DNA of 39,230 nt from Ichthyosporea sp. XGB-2017a (Eukaryota; Opisthokonta; Ichthyosporea): assembly GCA_002811675.1 (NCBI GenBank), contig PDIM01000026.1, positions 19,458 through 58,687 of the forward strand. The letters are read 5' to 3'. This document shows, one piece after another, positions 1 to 11,299 of this stretch. Numbering within the stretch: position 1 is the stretch's first letter; the number at the start of each line of letters is the position of its first letter. The position numbers were made by a program, and so were the translations under genes. The notes under the pieces were generated by a model. It saw only the letters and a list, made by a program, of their open reading frames with translations, was not told where the DNA came from and did not search any database.

Positions 1-35
1 TAAAGAGATTTACGGGGGGGAAAAAAAATAGAAAA

Positions 36-47
36 AGAGAGAGAGAG

Positions 48-80
<33 letters not shown>
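36..80. repeat. GA-rich microsatellite in the leader/promoter of the first giant gene
   Basis: An almost pure GA/AG dinucleotide tract, interrupted by short A and CA changes, lies 70-115 bp before the start codon at 152. The first 151 bases otherwise hold a G-run and A-run and no reading frame. They are probably promoter and 5' leader. No clear TATA box is visible. Confidence 0.85.
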
Positions 81-82
<2 letters not shown>

Positions 83-151
83 GGAATATAATCCACCTTT
101 CAAATCCACACAGACCATATCGCACCCTCCTTTATCAGTCAGTCAGGGAGG

Positions 152-3100
152 ATGCAAGGTGTGTTTGTGGTACTTATCCTCCACCTTGTGTCCCTTGGAG
201 GGCTTGGTGGGGGCCATTGGGGAGTAGATCCCCTTGAAGGGGGGGTGTTTGTGGGAGCCAGTAGTCCTCTATGTGGAAAACAGTTTGATCCCAGCACACA
301 GCCGTTGCTGGAAGGGAAGAGATTCACTTCCCTGCAGGAGATTGCCCATATGATTGGCGCGGATCCCCGTGTGGTGTTTATGTTGAATATGCAAGACGGG
401 AACACCAAGCCATATCCTCCAGATGTCATTGACAAGATCCTCCTCATGCCCCTCCCAATAATAGACCAACAGAATCTTCTGCACCTACCCACGCTGCCCT
501 CCCTGGGCCTGGTGCAGCGCCCGGTGGTGGTCCCCGAGGACACGTGCAAGTCCCTGGAGGCCATCTACCCGGCGAGGGGCGCCGGGAGAGGAGCGGGGCA
601 TGATGAAGAAGACTCCACGAGTGTGCTTGTGGCGGGGAGGCCCCCGGTGGAGTGCTCCGTCCTGCTGGACCTGCTCGGGGTGGATACGGTGGAGGAGTAC
701 AGGGGGCTGGGTAACTTGGGGGAGTGTGGGGGGGAGGCATCGTGTCAGGGAGAGAATGGGTGGACGGATGTGCTTTATGGTGAGGGGAATGGATATGATG
801 GAGGAGGACAGGACGGTTGGCATCATCAGTCTTTGTTTTCGCATGGGAATGGAAGGAACTCTTACTGCCGTGAAGTATTCAAGAAGATATTGGAGGAGGA
901 GATGATGACCGATGATGTGGTGGGAAATGATATATATGCGGATATGAGCCCCCATGAGGGCCAGGATGGATCGCGTTTGCGGCGAAGTCTAACAATTTTA
1001 AGACATCTGCAGGCAAAAGGTGAAAGGCGAGAGATGCCTGAGAGAGTGAACTTTGGTGAAAGCCGCCCAACAAGAGGAGGTGATTTGCCCTATAGCGATG
1101 TGTGGCCCGAGAAAAAAATGGCCTCTTCGTTTGGAATATTCAAGTCGCTGAAGTTTGTTAAAAGCACTCATCCTGCGCACATCGTAGTCATTAGTCCATC
1201 AACCAGTGCGTTTACCGAACCTGAAATCGGGGAGGAGCATACGTTCACATTCCCAGTCAAAATGTTCACTTACATGCCATATGCCCATATTTACTTCACC
1301 GTAGATGGATCTCATCCTCTGTACAGTCCAACGAGGAAGAAATACACAGGGCCTGTTCGACTTGAGCAGCAGATACAATACACTTCTTCCTTACAGTCCT
1401 CGGCCTCTATACAAGATGGTGAAAATAGCCACAAGAGTGACGATATCGTTGGCACAAAAGCCAAAGCTTCGGGCCCCAAGAAGAGTGTGGGAGTGTTGTT
1501 CCGTGCGGTGGCCGTTCATCGAGACTCAAAAAGAAAAGAATTGAAACACACACCTATTTCACAAGTCATGTACAGACTTTCAAGAACCATGAACATGTAC
1601 CGTATCCATTACTCCGCCTTCTACAATTCAATGAAAAGCTTGATTTCCGAAAAAACTAATGTGGATTCGTTTTTTATCGAGGTGGTCAATGCTTTACTAT
1701 CATTTGGAATCAGCCCTGGCGATGCAACTGTAGCGCTTGGAAGCTCATCATCTGGGGAGTATCCTATTGAAGTCGTTCTTCTGATATCCCAAATACTGTT
1801 TGCCACAGACAATATGTTTGCTCCAATTGAAAATGACAATGTTCCGGATCAGCTTCTGAAACCGTGCAGCGGCGTATCTCCCAGCCTCAACACAAACAGG
1901 CCCAATTTTGATGTGACTAGAGGACTACCAGGATCAAAGACATTGAAAGCCAGTAATGTAATCGAATTAACATTGACAGGTCTTTGTGCTTATTTCCAAG
2001 CGTCATCGGCCACAGAGTTGAAGAATATGAATTCCCTCTTAGATGACCCCGGGTCAGTATACATGGATATGGAGAAGGGGATGAAAATTGCGATATGGCA
2101 GTGGTATCGAGCACGACCATCAGACAGCCACTCTAGCACTTCATTTAGTTTGGCCTCGCTGGGAAGACAAGGAAACGTTCGCAAGGTATTTGCGTACTTG
2201 TATGGGGACCCATCGGAATACTGCACATCCGGGAGTAATGATGTTAAACTCAAGACTGGTGCTGATTTTGAAAAGCGGATAACGTATTATCGTTTGGCAA
2301 GAAAGGCGTTCAAAGTACCCCACGCCGCTACAGAAGTAAATATTGCGGACACAGATTGTTCGTCCCTGTCTACAGTTGTAAGTGACTATATCTTGATTCA
2401 CCCGGTTGGGGAAAGCAATGTCTGCCAGAGCCATGATGGGGATGCTGAATGCTCCGAAGGGGAGCGAATGAGGGCTGTTAATAACTTTGATTTGAGTAAT
2501 TGCAAAGGTGCAGTTTGCAAATGCTGTGTTGGATCTATTCCAAGCCCTCGCGCTCTTTATTCAAAACGTCAATCGCTACTATCAAAGAGCAAAGTAACCT
2601 ACAGTAGGCAACTGGTTTTGTCCGATGGTAGCCCTCAGAAATATAAAGGTTACTCCTGTATGGATGAGCAAAACTATGCACTCAATGGACTGGAGACTTT
2701 TCATGAAAACCAACTTGGGAGTGGATGGGTTTATGCGTCGTGTAAAAATGAGACCTCCTGCGTTCCCCTGGTTGACTGTCTTCAGGTAGAAGAAAACCAG
2801 AGTAGGTCTGAAGCCTTTTTAATGGCTAACACAGGAACGCCTTATCGTCGTGGCCTGTGTACGGGACGTTCAAATCAAGTTATATATGAAAATGTTGCAT
2901 TGAAGGCAAACGCAGATATATGTCAAACAGATTATTTGTTTACGAATGGACGATTTGGACACATGTGTACCAGTCGTATCAATTATGCAATCATCCTTAC
3001 GAGTAATTTGGATTTTGTGCAAGCTCAATCTTTGTGTGAAGGTTATGGGTACTCTGTATGTAGACTTAGTCAAATGCAAGAGGCAGCTAAAGTTGGGTAT

Positions 3101-6100
3101 AATGGAGGATGTGGCTTTGTTGACGAAAGGGAATCAAATGGCGAATATAAGCAAGTAAAAGTATCCATTGATGGCTCCGTAGTGGTTTGTAGACTGCCTA
3201 CAAAAAAGACTATTCATCTGGAAATGAAAGTACATTGTTGTAAAGACTCTAAGTTTAATGAAGGCTCTGTCACCTTTGAAAAGGGTTTAAAAGACAAAAA
3301 GTCATTCTACATCTACTCGAATAGATTGGAGTTTGAATATCAGTTTCCGGAAAGAATCATGAATCAGAAAACGGTCTATTCTGCAGATATCAAGACAGGA
3401 AATGATCCTTATATTTTGGGAGGGGTGGGCACTACAATAACTGTATCCCCACCAGTATCCGTTTTGGATGCATACATTCTGATATTTTTCAAAGACCTTC
3501 TGCCTCTCCCATCTTTTCTAAGAGAACCAATGATGAGGATGTATAGTGTGAAAGAGGAGGATCGAAATGAACCAAATATTATGCTAGCTCCGAGTTTGCA
3601 AGTAGAATATGGATCTGTTGATAGTGTATCCAAAACAGTTTCTGCTCTTGTAAAACTTTATAAAAGTGGAAGGTTTTACTTTGCGTATGCACAAAGAGGA
3701 GAAACAACCTGCTCAACCCCTCCTCAGAAGCCTCCTGCCGGGCCAACAGCTGCTCTAGGAAAGGGGGCCACGGACTTTCTTCTGGGAGTAAATGAAATCG
3801 ATTCTCTGAAATTTCACTTTATATTTCCAGATATGGTGAAGGGGTCATCCAACTCGTTTCAAGCCCAGATTATGTATGCCAAAGATCCCTATGTGTTGGG
3901 ATACCAGGGCTTTGTTCCTACCATGAACGTGAAGGGCACGGAAAACGCAGTGAGGGCCACAGAAAAGATTACAATAGATTTTAGTGCGGTTCTGCCTATT
4001 CCCGAGTGTCAACACTTTGATTCTTTGAAACTCTATTCTATTGATGTGGAGCGCATAACTGCTAAAGACCTTCTAGAAGTAACTTCCTCACTGAAAGAAA
4101 TCAAAGGCTTGGAGCTTAACTTAAATTCCAATATATTGACTCTCACTACCGCGATAGACTTCTCAGTGAAAGACAGGTTCTATTTTGTGTACGGCAAGAA
4201 GTCTTTGTCACTGGGAGGTGGTCAGGTCGCGCATCTTAAGTATTGCCCTGTCCTTTTTCCTGAGGTGTTTTCTCTTCTACAAGGTGAAGGGTCAATGTGC
4301 TCTAGGGTGGCAGTACTTAGCCCTTTAAACAGGCCTCAACTATCATCTCCTAAATCTGTTAAGGCGTATTGTAATAGCATGATGACAAGCCCATCCTCCA
4401 CGTTTCCATCAACGGTTACAGATTCGTCTGCGGACGCAGTTGGGGTAGTTGCACATCGACTTAATGAGTGTGAGCAGACAGAAATGGTGTATGCAAGATT
4501 TGAATTTGCCCAAGGAATCGACGGCAAAGGCAATGTGGCACCTTACCGTACTGCCTGTTGTGGCGATATTGGTGGGTCGTCTAGGTTATGGTACACTGCA
4601 GAATATGGGGGGCATCTTTCCATTCGAAATGGATGCACCGTTGTTCACATAAGTATACCGCCTTTAGACAATGAAATCAGTGATAATTCTAGCAGTGGAA
4701 GTTCGAGTCTGTCATGTATTTACGTTGACCTGGAACAGTATCATGGCACCTTTCCTTTCTTTTTGGATGTTATCGGAAATGTTGGGTTCCGTATCCGATG
4801 TTATGACAATGGCGAATACAAGATCCCATCTCGCGTTATGATCCAAGTTTTAATATCATACTCGGACTGTGCTCTCTCCAGTTCCGAAGAACAACTTCGT
4901 GGTGCTATGAATTCGGTGCCTCTAAATCTTGTTGGTGTCAATGGTAAAATGAGAATATACCCAGCCTTCAATGACGAGGATGTCGAAAAACCTCTGGTGT
5001 GGAATGATGAAAAGTCAAGGCTGTTTATTTCAAATATATATCTGCATGGTGATGAGGACATTGATGCCTTTGTCCTGGCCCCTGCCGTGGTGTATCATTC
5101 ACGAGGAGGTATTGAAAGCATCAAGGCGTCCTTAAACTGTTTTCATCTCACCACTTGTAGTGCGTGTGTGGCAGCTGGATGTGGGTATTGCACGAAACCA
5201 GGATCCTTTAGTGAAGAGTACACATTTTCATCCAGTCAATTCTGTTTACCAGACAAAGAGCCATACACAGCTTTGAGTAATCTTGTTTGTGCCACAGATG
5301 GATCCGAGAGGCACACTTGTCCTCCTACGCAGACTATTGATGAATCAGAAATCTACGATTTGCAAATTGGCGCCGTAGATCAGATATCTGTTAAGCCTCT
5401 TGGTCTTGTTACCACGGAGGTTGTTTATTCTGTTGAGTTTATATTAGAAGTGCTGGGAAGTAACTTTGATGAGATAGATTCCCATTTCAAAGCCCAATTT
5501 TCTGTGGATGTGATAATTCTTCACATAAAGAATAATGCTAGAGCTAAATTCACCCACAGTGGTACTGCTTATTTTGAGATCCCTGCGACATCTCAGAAAG
5601 GTGACAAGATATCTTCGTTTGAGATTTTCACCCTTACTTTCACATACACCGCAATGCCAGGCTTTATGCTTGCTGGTCGAGTCATCGCTCAAATCAATAG
5701 TGACAATTCCTTGCAGGAATACTTGTATAATAATGTAAAGGTCCACACACCTGACTTTGACATTCTTGCTTTGGGGTTGATTATGGACCCCGTGTACCCA
5801 TTGTACTTCATCAAAGGGGTGCCGCCGTGTGTAGTATACAACGCACGGATCCTAGGAACGTATCAAAGGGCGTATGTGAACATGAAATGGAAACTGGATA
5901 ACAAAGACATAATACAGCAAGGCTTGTCAACAAGTATACCACTCGGTCTGAGTTTCTACGACCCGAAAACAAAAGACAAACTCACCGCCGGGGTTCACAC
6001 GTTGAATGCTGTTTTGAGTTATATGGGTCATGAGATGGAGACAAAAGTGATTTTCTACGTAGTGAATGCCCCAAGTAGTATATCTGGAGTCATGGAAGGT

Positions 6101-9100
6101 TCGTACAAAGACAGTAGCATGGACAATTGTTACGATCCGGGGGTCCCTTCGTGTATGAAGCAAAGGAACAACGCAGAGGATTTGAGTGATGCTTGTTTTA
6201 GTGGTGATACAGGGATATACGCTGCCATTCACGATCCAACATTCTTGAGTATTTTTAGTTCAGTTGTTGATTTTCCATTTGGCGGTGGCTGGGGCCGCAA
6301 ATCCAAGTCCTATGCACATTTATCGTATACAACAGACGGAGCGGTTTCAATGGACTCCGGTGGAGAAACTCGGTTAATTATTCCGTGGACAACTATTGTC
6401 ATGAAAGAAACTCGACATCTTTTTCTTAATGGTCATGTAGATGCCCTCACTGGTGAGCCATACTTGGAGATAACAAAAGAAATTGTTAGCAGTGGGTCTC
6501 ACACTAGGATATCTACAGAACAAATGGTTGGATGTATGCCCTATTTGATCGTCAATACTAAAGATACGAAAACGTTGATAACCTACTCCAGTCCTTCGCC
6601 GAATGAGATAAAAATGGCCCCCGCCTTTGTATCTCGGAGTGACTATCCTTATACAGAATGGTACGCCGAATTCGGATTGGCATTTTCAATCGGGTGGGGT
6701 GGGCTAGCAAAACTCCGCATTTCCGTCGGAGGCTCTATATACCACAGAGAGCAGGTAAAGAGTTACAAATTCCCTCCAAATGTAGCACCCACTGGACTGC
6801 CTTCTGTGGAGTGCGAATCGTGCGTCAAAACGTTTGATGTTGGGATCGTTATCCGTATTGATGCGTGGACATTGTTTATACACATTGTTCACAAACGTTG
6901 GCAACCATTTACCGGAAGCGCAGGTACATCGTGCGGTAGGAAACCGTGCTGGAATTCCAGACGAAGACGATCTCTGAACGACAATTCAAATGATAGCAAG
7001 TGCTCTAAAGCCGAAACGCAGCCAGGCAACACGCAGTCATTTTGTGATTATCTTGAACAAGTGAAGTACAACCCCGACTTTAACCCTGAAATAATAGATC
7101 GCTCGACGGGCACTATAAGAGATGACCTTTCAGAGTCAGGATATTTTGCCAAAGGAGTTGTCAAGCTAAACACGTATCATTTGTCTTTTGTTGCGAATAA
7201 CGGCATATACCGAATGTTTTCCGTTGCATCTGGTATTGAGTACAACCCTAACGCATGCAGTGCGGAACACATGATGCTGATGGGCTCATACTTTCTTCCT
7301 CAATCTGCAACTACCCCATTTGTTTCTGTCAAATTCAAGAGCTCCAAGCTTAGTGAAAGTGATCCGCATATATCACAACGGTACCTTGATAATGATATCT
7401 GTTTTCGTGTGTACAGTATAAGTTCAACGACTACTGATTCGAGCTCTGTGGCTGAGAATGGTATTGAAACGCATTTGATCTGGGCAGATATACCATGCGA
7501 ACCCCCTACGGTTGAGCTTAGTCTTAATCAAGCAGTCATAAATGAGAATGTAGACAGTATGTTACCCACCCTTTATATTCACACATCACATGCAGCCAGT
7601 GAAACGCCTGTTGGAGACCGGGATGTTCAAGTTATCTTGGGAGTAGCTGTTGCAGCAAAGGACCTTTCAAAAATAGCCGGAGAGGCCCACAAAAAGTCAT
7701 TCTCATTGTATGTACAGGTTGTTCCCAATGCTCAAGATATAGCCGCAGTAAAGGCGATAAGCAAAGATGCTACAGAAGACAGGGCAACTGTCTATCCCAA
7801 TCGCTTGAATACGCACGATGTTCATGATGTCTCTAACTTATTTGGAAAACAAAGTGAAACTGACTACAAGGAAAATCCAATAATTAAAACGATAGGTTGG
7901 GATGCGAACGGTGAAAAGGGAGTCGCCACTTTTGTAGTTGTAGAGCATGTCAAAGTGCACAGCCACGAGGGTGTGGAGTACCATCAAAGTACACTGCAAT
8001 ATGGCCTGATGGTATTGAAAGTATACTGTGTACAAATGCATCCGGAGACAGTGACAAAGACGGTGGGAAATACAACCGAAACTGACACTATCTATTCTGA
8101 TGGCACATGCGATAACCATGCAGCCCCACATTATTTTACTACTGGCTCTACTGTTTCATTGGCTGTTCCTTTTAAAAACATCCAGGCGGAACAGCTTAGT
8201 GCTGAGCTTAAAAAGCTGGAGTTGGTGACTGGCAGTCATTCTGTTTTGGTGTCGCAAACGAAAGCCTCAATGGCTCTTCTTCCTTGGAGTGTTGATAATA
8301 ACCGAGTTATATTGGTTTGTTGGACAGAAAAAGTCACTGACCTTTCTGCCAACTCAATACACTGTTCATCTGGCAGCGATGAGCGTAAAAGATATACTCA
8401 AAAAGTTGTATGTTTATTGATAGAAAATGGAGGGGGAAAGACAGTTGAACAAAAGGTGGATGTAAGCTATGTTTGGGGAAATTTGAATGTGGACCTGAGC
8501 AGTGGAACAACTTTCGATAACATTCATGTAAGCACGGAGCCTGCAGATGTTAGTAAACCGAATGAGAACCCATTGAAACTTCCGAATCGGTTTTTACTTT
8601 CATTTACTGCTACTGTGAACGGTGGGGTTATACTCACAATGTCAGGATTTCTCCTGGTTGGTTCAGAATATGGTAAGGGAATCAGAGATAAAATATTTGC
8701 TTCACCTTCTTTAGCTACACCGGAAAATGTTGTTGGCTATGCAGAATCGAAGGGGCACATCTTTTACCGAAATCTTGGTCCATCATCGACAGAAATGTTT
8801 TTTATGCAGATGGAACGTCTTGCACACGAATCGTCTACGGGATCAAAAACAGGAACCGTAACCGACGAAGATTTGAAGGACAATGAGTTAAATATTTCAT
8901 TCCAAGGTAAGTATGACAGTAGTCAGAGTGAACATTTTGGGTCTGTTTTCAAGAAAAAAATAAGTGCTAATAGTTTTCGTTTTCGTAATTTATTTTGATG
9001 TCCTTTTATGTTACAGTTGCTTCGGCCTATCAGCGGGTGGAACCAACAACTGTGGTAGTTCAAGATGGATTAGAGGATAACGAATACCCAAGCGACTATA

Positions 9101-11223
9101 AACCTTCCAAGTTTAAAGGATATTCATTTGTGCTTGTTATAGAAAACACTGGAACATTGCCGGTCACGTGTAGTGCCAATAAGCCATTGGAAGTTTCTGT
9201 TTTGATGGGAGACCCTTCCACGGCAATGAGTGAGGTGAAACAAGTGAACGACTTGCGGATTGTGACTCCTATTGCCCCTCACGAGTCAGTAAAACTGAAA
9301 GGAGGGTTGTTTTTTTCAAAATCTCGTCCACAGGGAGGTATAGACGTTCATACATTTATAAGATTTAAGCTGGTTGATAAGCACGATTTACTCGCGCAGC
9401 AACATAACAAAGAAGTTCTTGGTAAACAGTTCCTTATCCACAACAGTAAGATTACTCTTATGAAAGTTGAGCCAGTACCAAATGACCCCAAAAAGTTTCA
9501 AGTAGTCGTGGAAGCGAATAATGTTCTTCCTTATTTTTTCACGGACAGCCTACACTGGCGCCTTTATAAAAAGGCTGTTGAAGGCCAAAGTGGATGGCAA
9601 GCTATCGCTAATGCGGACGCAAAATTAACAATACAGTCTGATCCCGATGCTGAACGGGTACCATTGCAAGACTGGGACTCTACCCAGAGTTATGCTAGTG
9701 TGTCATCCGGTTCTTTGACATTTCGAGCGGTCATCAGTGTTCCAGAAGACGTTCCGGGCAACGTCCAGGGAACTAAGTGGAATGTCTTGACACCTTATCA
9801 ACCGTCTTTCATGTACATGGATGTGCCTGAGCAAGTGTTTTCGCCGTCTGCATTTCCTCCAAATGTTCACGATCTAGTTGTTCTTTCCCAAGGGAAAATC
9901 ACTGTTCAATCCGGTAGCTCATCCTTACGTCGTCGAAGGTCACAGTCTGTAGGTGGAGGCCATGAGCCATACCGTCCATTTGACAGAGAGGGTATGTTTA
10001 CTATTGCGGATAACAGCGTTTGGCTTCACACCAGTATCCACAATGGCTTTGGGCCCCGATCCACGCATGCCGTTGTTTTAGCTTTCCCCGCGACAAAGTC
10101 ACATCATCATCGGTCTCACTCAAATGATTGCAGTCACTGGAGAGATGTTTGGGAGCACCACAATAGATCCATTACTCACACCGCTCCTTGGGAGGTTCTT
10201 GCCGGAAGCTCGTGCCTTGATAAAATGATTTTTGCAAGTGATCGGCATATCAATCCGAAAATGGCCAATTCCACCGACGACTGGCTGGGGAATGAGGACG
10301 AATGCAAAAAGACAGAGTCGCTTGTAGAAATGGATGGTAATGGAGAGCACAACAGAGCCTCTTTCAATACCTTGGGCTGCAATGGGAATAAGAGGGGCGT
10401 GGTTTCATCTCGACTGACCGGCAAACTATCTCAATGGATTCCTAGCCATGCTATTTTACTTGCTGAAAAATCTGTGTCATTGCCAGCTTTCTCGCAAACC
10501 AATGTTTCAGTTTCTCTTCTCGAAGGGTTGATTGAGCATTTCCGGGGCCTGTCTTCGGTCAAAAGCCCAGGGGATTCCAAACATGAGCATCTGGGCCCGA
10601 AGTATTCTCCGGGGAAATTTGATCTTGTGTTTATGGTAAATCATGACATGTCTGGAGCAGATGAACAGTCGGTTTTAGACAATTATGATGTTATCAAAAA
10701 TGTTCACCTACCCTTTAAAAAGCCCATGAACCTTCCCGGTCTCACAGATGGGCCTTTATCTGTCGATGGATTCCACGTATGCTTAGCGCCGGAACAAGTG
10801 GTATTTCAACTTGATAACATCTGTAGGTATTGCGACACATCGGCTATCGAAAATTCAAGTTGGCATATAGATCTTGCTATAATCACTGTGTTTATTACGC
10901 TGCGGAGAGACCCTTCGCAAACAGCTGGTTATGAAACAAATATATGGGGAGAAACTTCTTGTCGGAATTTCGAATCACCATCTCAAGTGGTAAGCGTACC
11001 CATAGAAGCCGGTCGCTTTGAAAAAGTACTCAAGAGCGAGCAATTGCTTGATGTTCACAACTCTATCGACATTAACATTAGGTATTTTATTCTCGGCAGA
11101 GAATATAAGACTTCTGTTCGTGTTTCTCCGAGGCAGCTGCTTATGCATCCCTCAGCTAGAAGCAAAAAAGATAAGGCACTTGTAAAGAAACGGATTCGAT
11201 TTTGCGAGAAATACCAGTCTTAA
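152..11223 (+). CDS. Giant secreted multidomain protein (LysM-, chitobiase-C-, Link- and PSI-like modules), two exons
   Basis: Two exons (152-8906 and 9017-11223) join in frame to give about 3,653 aa; the joined codon is GTT. The ATG at 152 begins a hydrophobic signal peptide (about residues 1-20), so the product is probably secreted; I see no transmembrane segment or GPI tail. Modules recognised by eye: a LysM-like segment (residues ~54-102); a chitobiase/hexosaminidase C-terminal-like sandwich (~367-473, core YFTVDGSHPLYS); a Link- or C-type-lectin-like cysteine domain (~944-1030, core FVQAQSLCEGYGYSVCRL); two copies of a ~140-aa repeat (~1040-1350); and a PSI-like domain (~1664-1723, core CSACVAAGCGYC). 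Tetrabasic RRRR motifs at residues 2270-2273 and 3223-3226 resemble proprotein-convertase sites. The LysM, chitobiase-C and Link families usually bind glycans, so a cell-wall or extracellular-matrix role is inferred. The full-length protein belongs to no family I recognise. The gene converges on the next one. Confidence 0.85.
3275..4205 (+). repeat. Protein-level tandem duplication (~140-165 aa x2) inside the first giant protein
   Basis: Two diverged copies, about 3275-3705 and 3781-4205, share landmarks in the same order. First come NDPYILG and KDPYVLG; then a hydrophobic strand ending in LLPLP or VLPIP; then RMYSV or KLYSI; and finally RFYFAYAQRGE or RFYFVYGKK. A proline-rich linker separates them. 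The copies are clearly related as protein but not as DNA, so the duplication is old. The domain family is not recognised. Confidence 0.7.
8907..9016 (+). other. Spliceosomal intron (110 nt) in the first giant gene
   Basis: The donor is AAG|GTAAGT and the acceptor is TTATGTTACAG|T. A branch-point-like TGCTAAT lies about 45 nt before the acceptor. Removal joins a phase-1 codon and links two long frames that otherwise break at the TGA at 8996-8998. Retention would add about 30 residues after residue 2918 and remove the last ~735 aa. It is the only clear intron in the window. Confidence 0.88.
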
Positions 11224-11236
11224 AAAGGAATGTTGA

Positions 11237-11242
11237 AATAAA
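11237..11242 (+). terminator. Poly(A) signal AATAAA of the first giant gene
   Basis: AATAAA begins 14 nt after the TAA stop at 11221-11223. Cleavage would be expected about 10-30 nt further on, inside the 3' region of the opposite gene. Confidence 0.7.
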
Positions 11243-11282
11243 CCGTATTTGACCTCTAAACGAGGGATATGATATTTGTCCA

Positions 11283-11288
11283 TTTATT
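11283..11288 (-). terminator. Poly(A) signal AATAAA of the second giant gene (minus strand)
   Basis: TTTATT on the plus strand reads AATAAA on the minus strand, 12 nt after the TAG stop at 11300-11302. The predicted cleavage zone overlaps that of the convergent neighbour. Confidence 0.65.
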
Positions 11289-11299
11289 TTGTATGCAAA

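Noticed and set aside
8995-9016. Independent start codon for a separate gene at 8995
   Set aside because: The ATG lies inside the intron. A canonical donor and acceptor join both frames in phase, so the downstream frame is exon 2.
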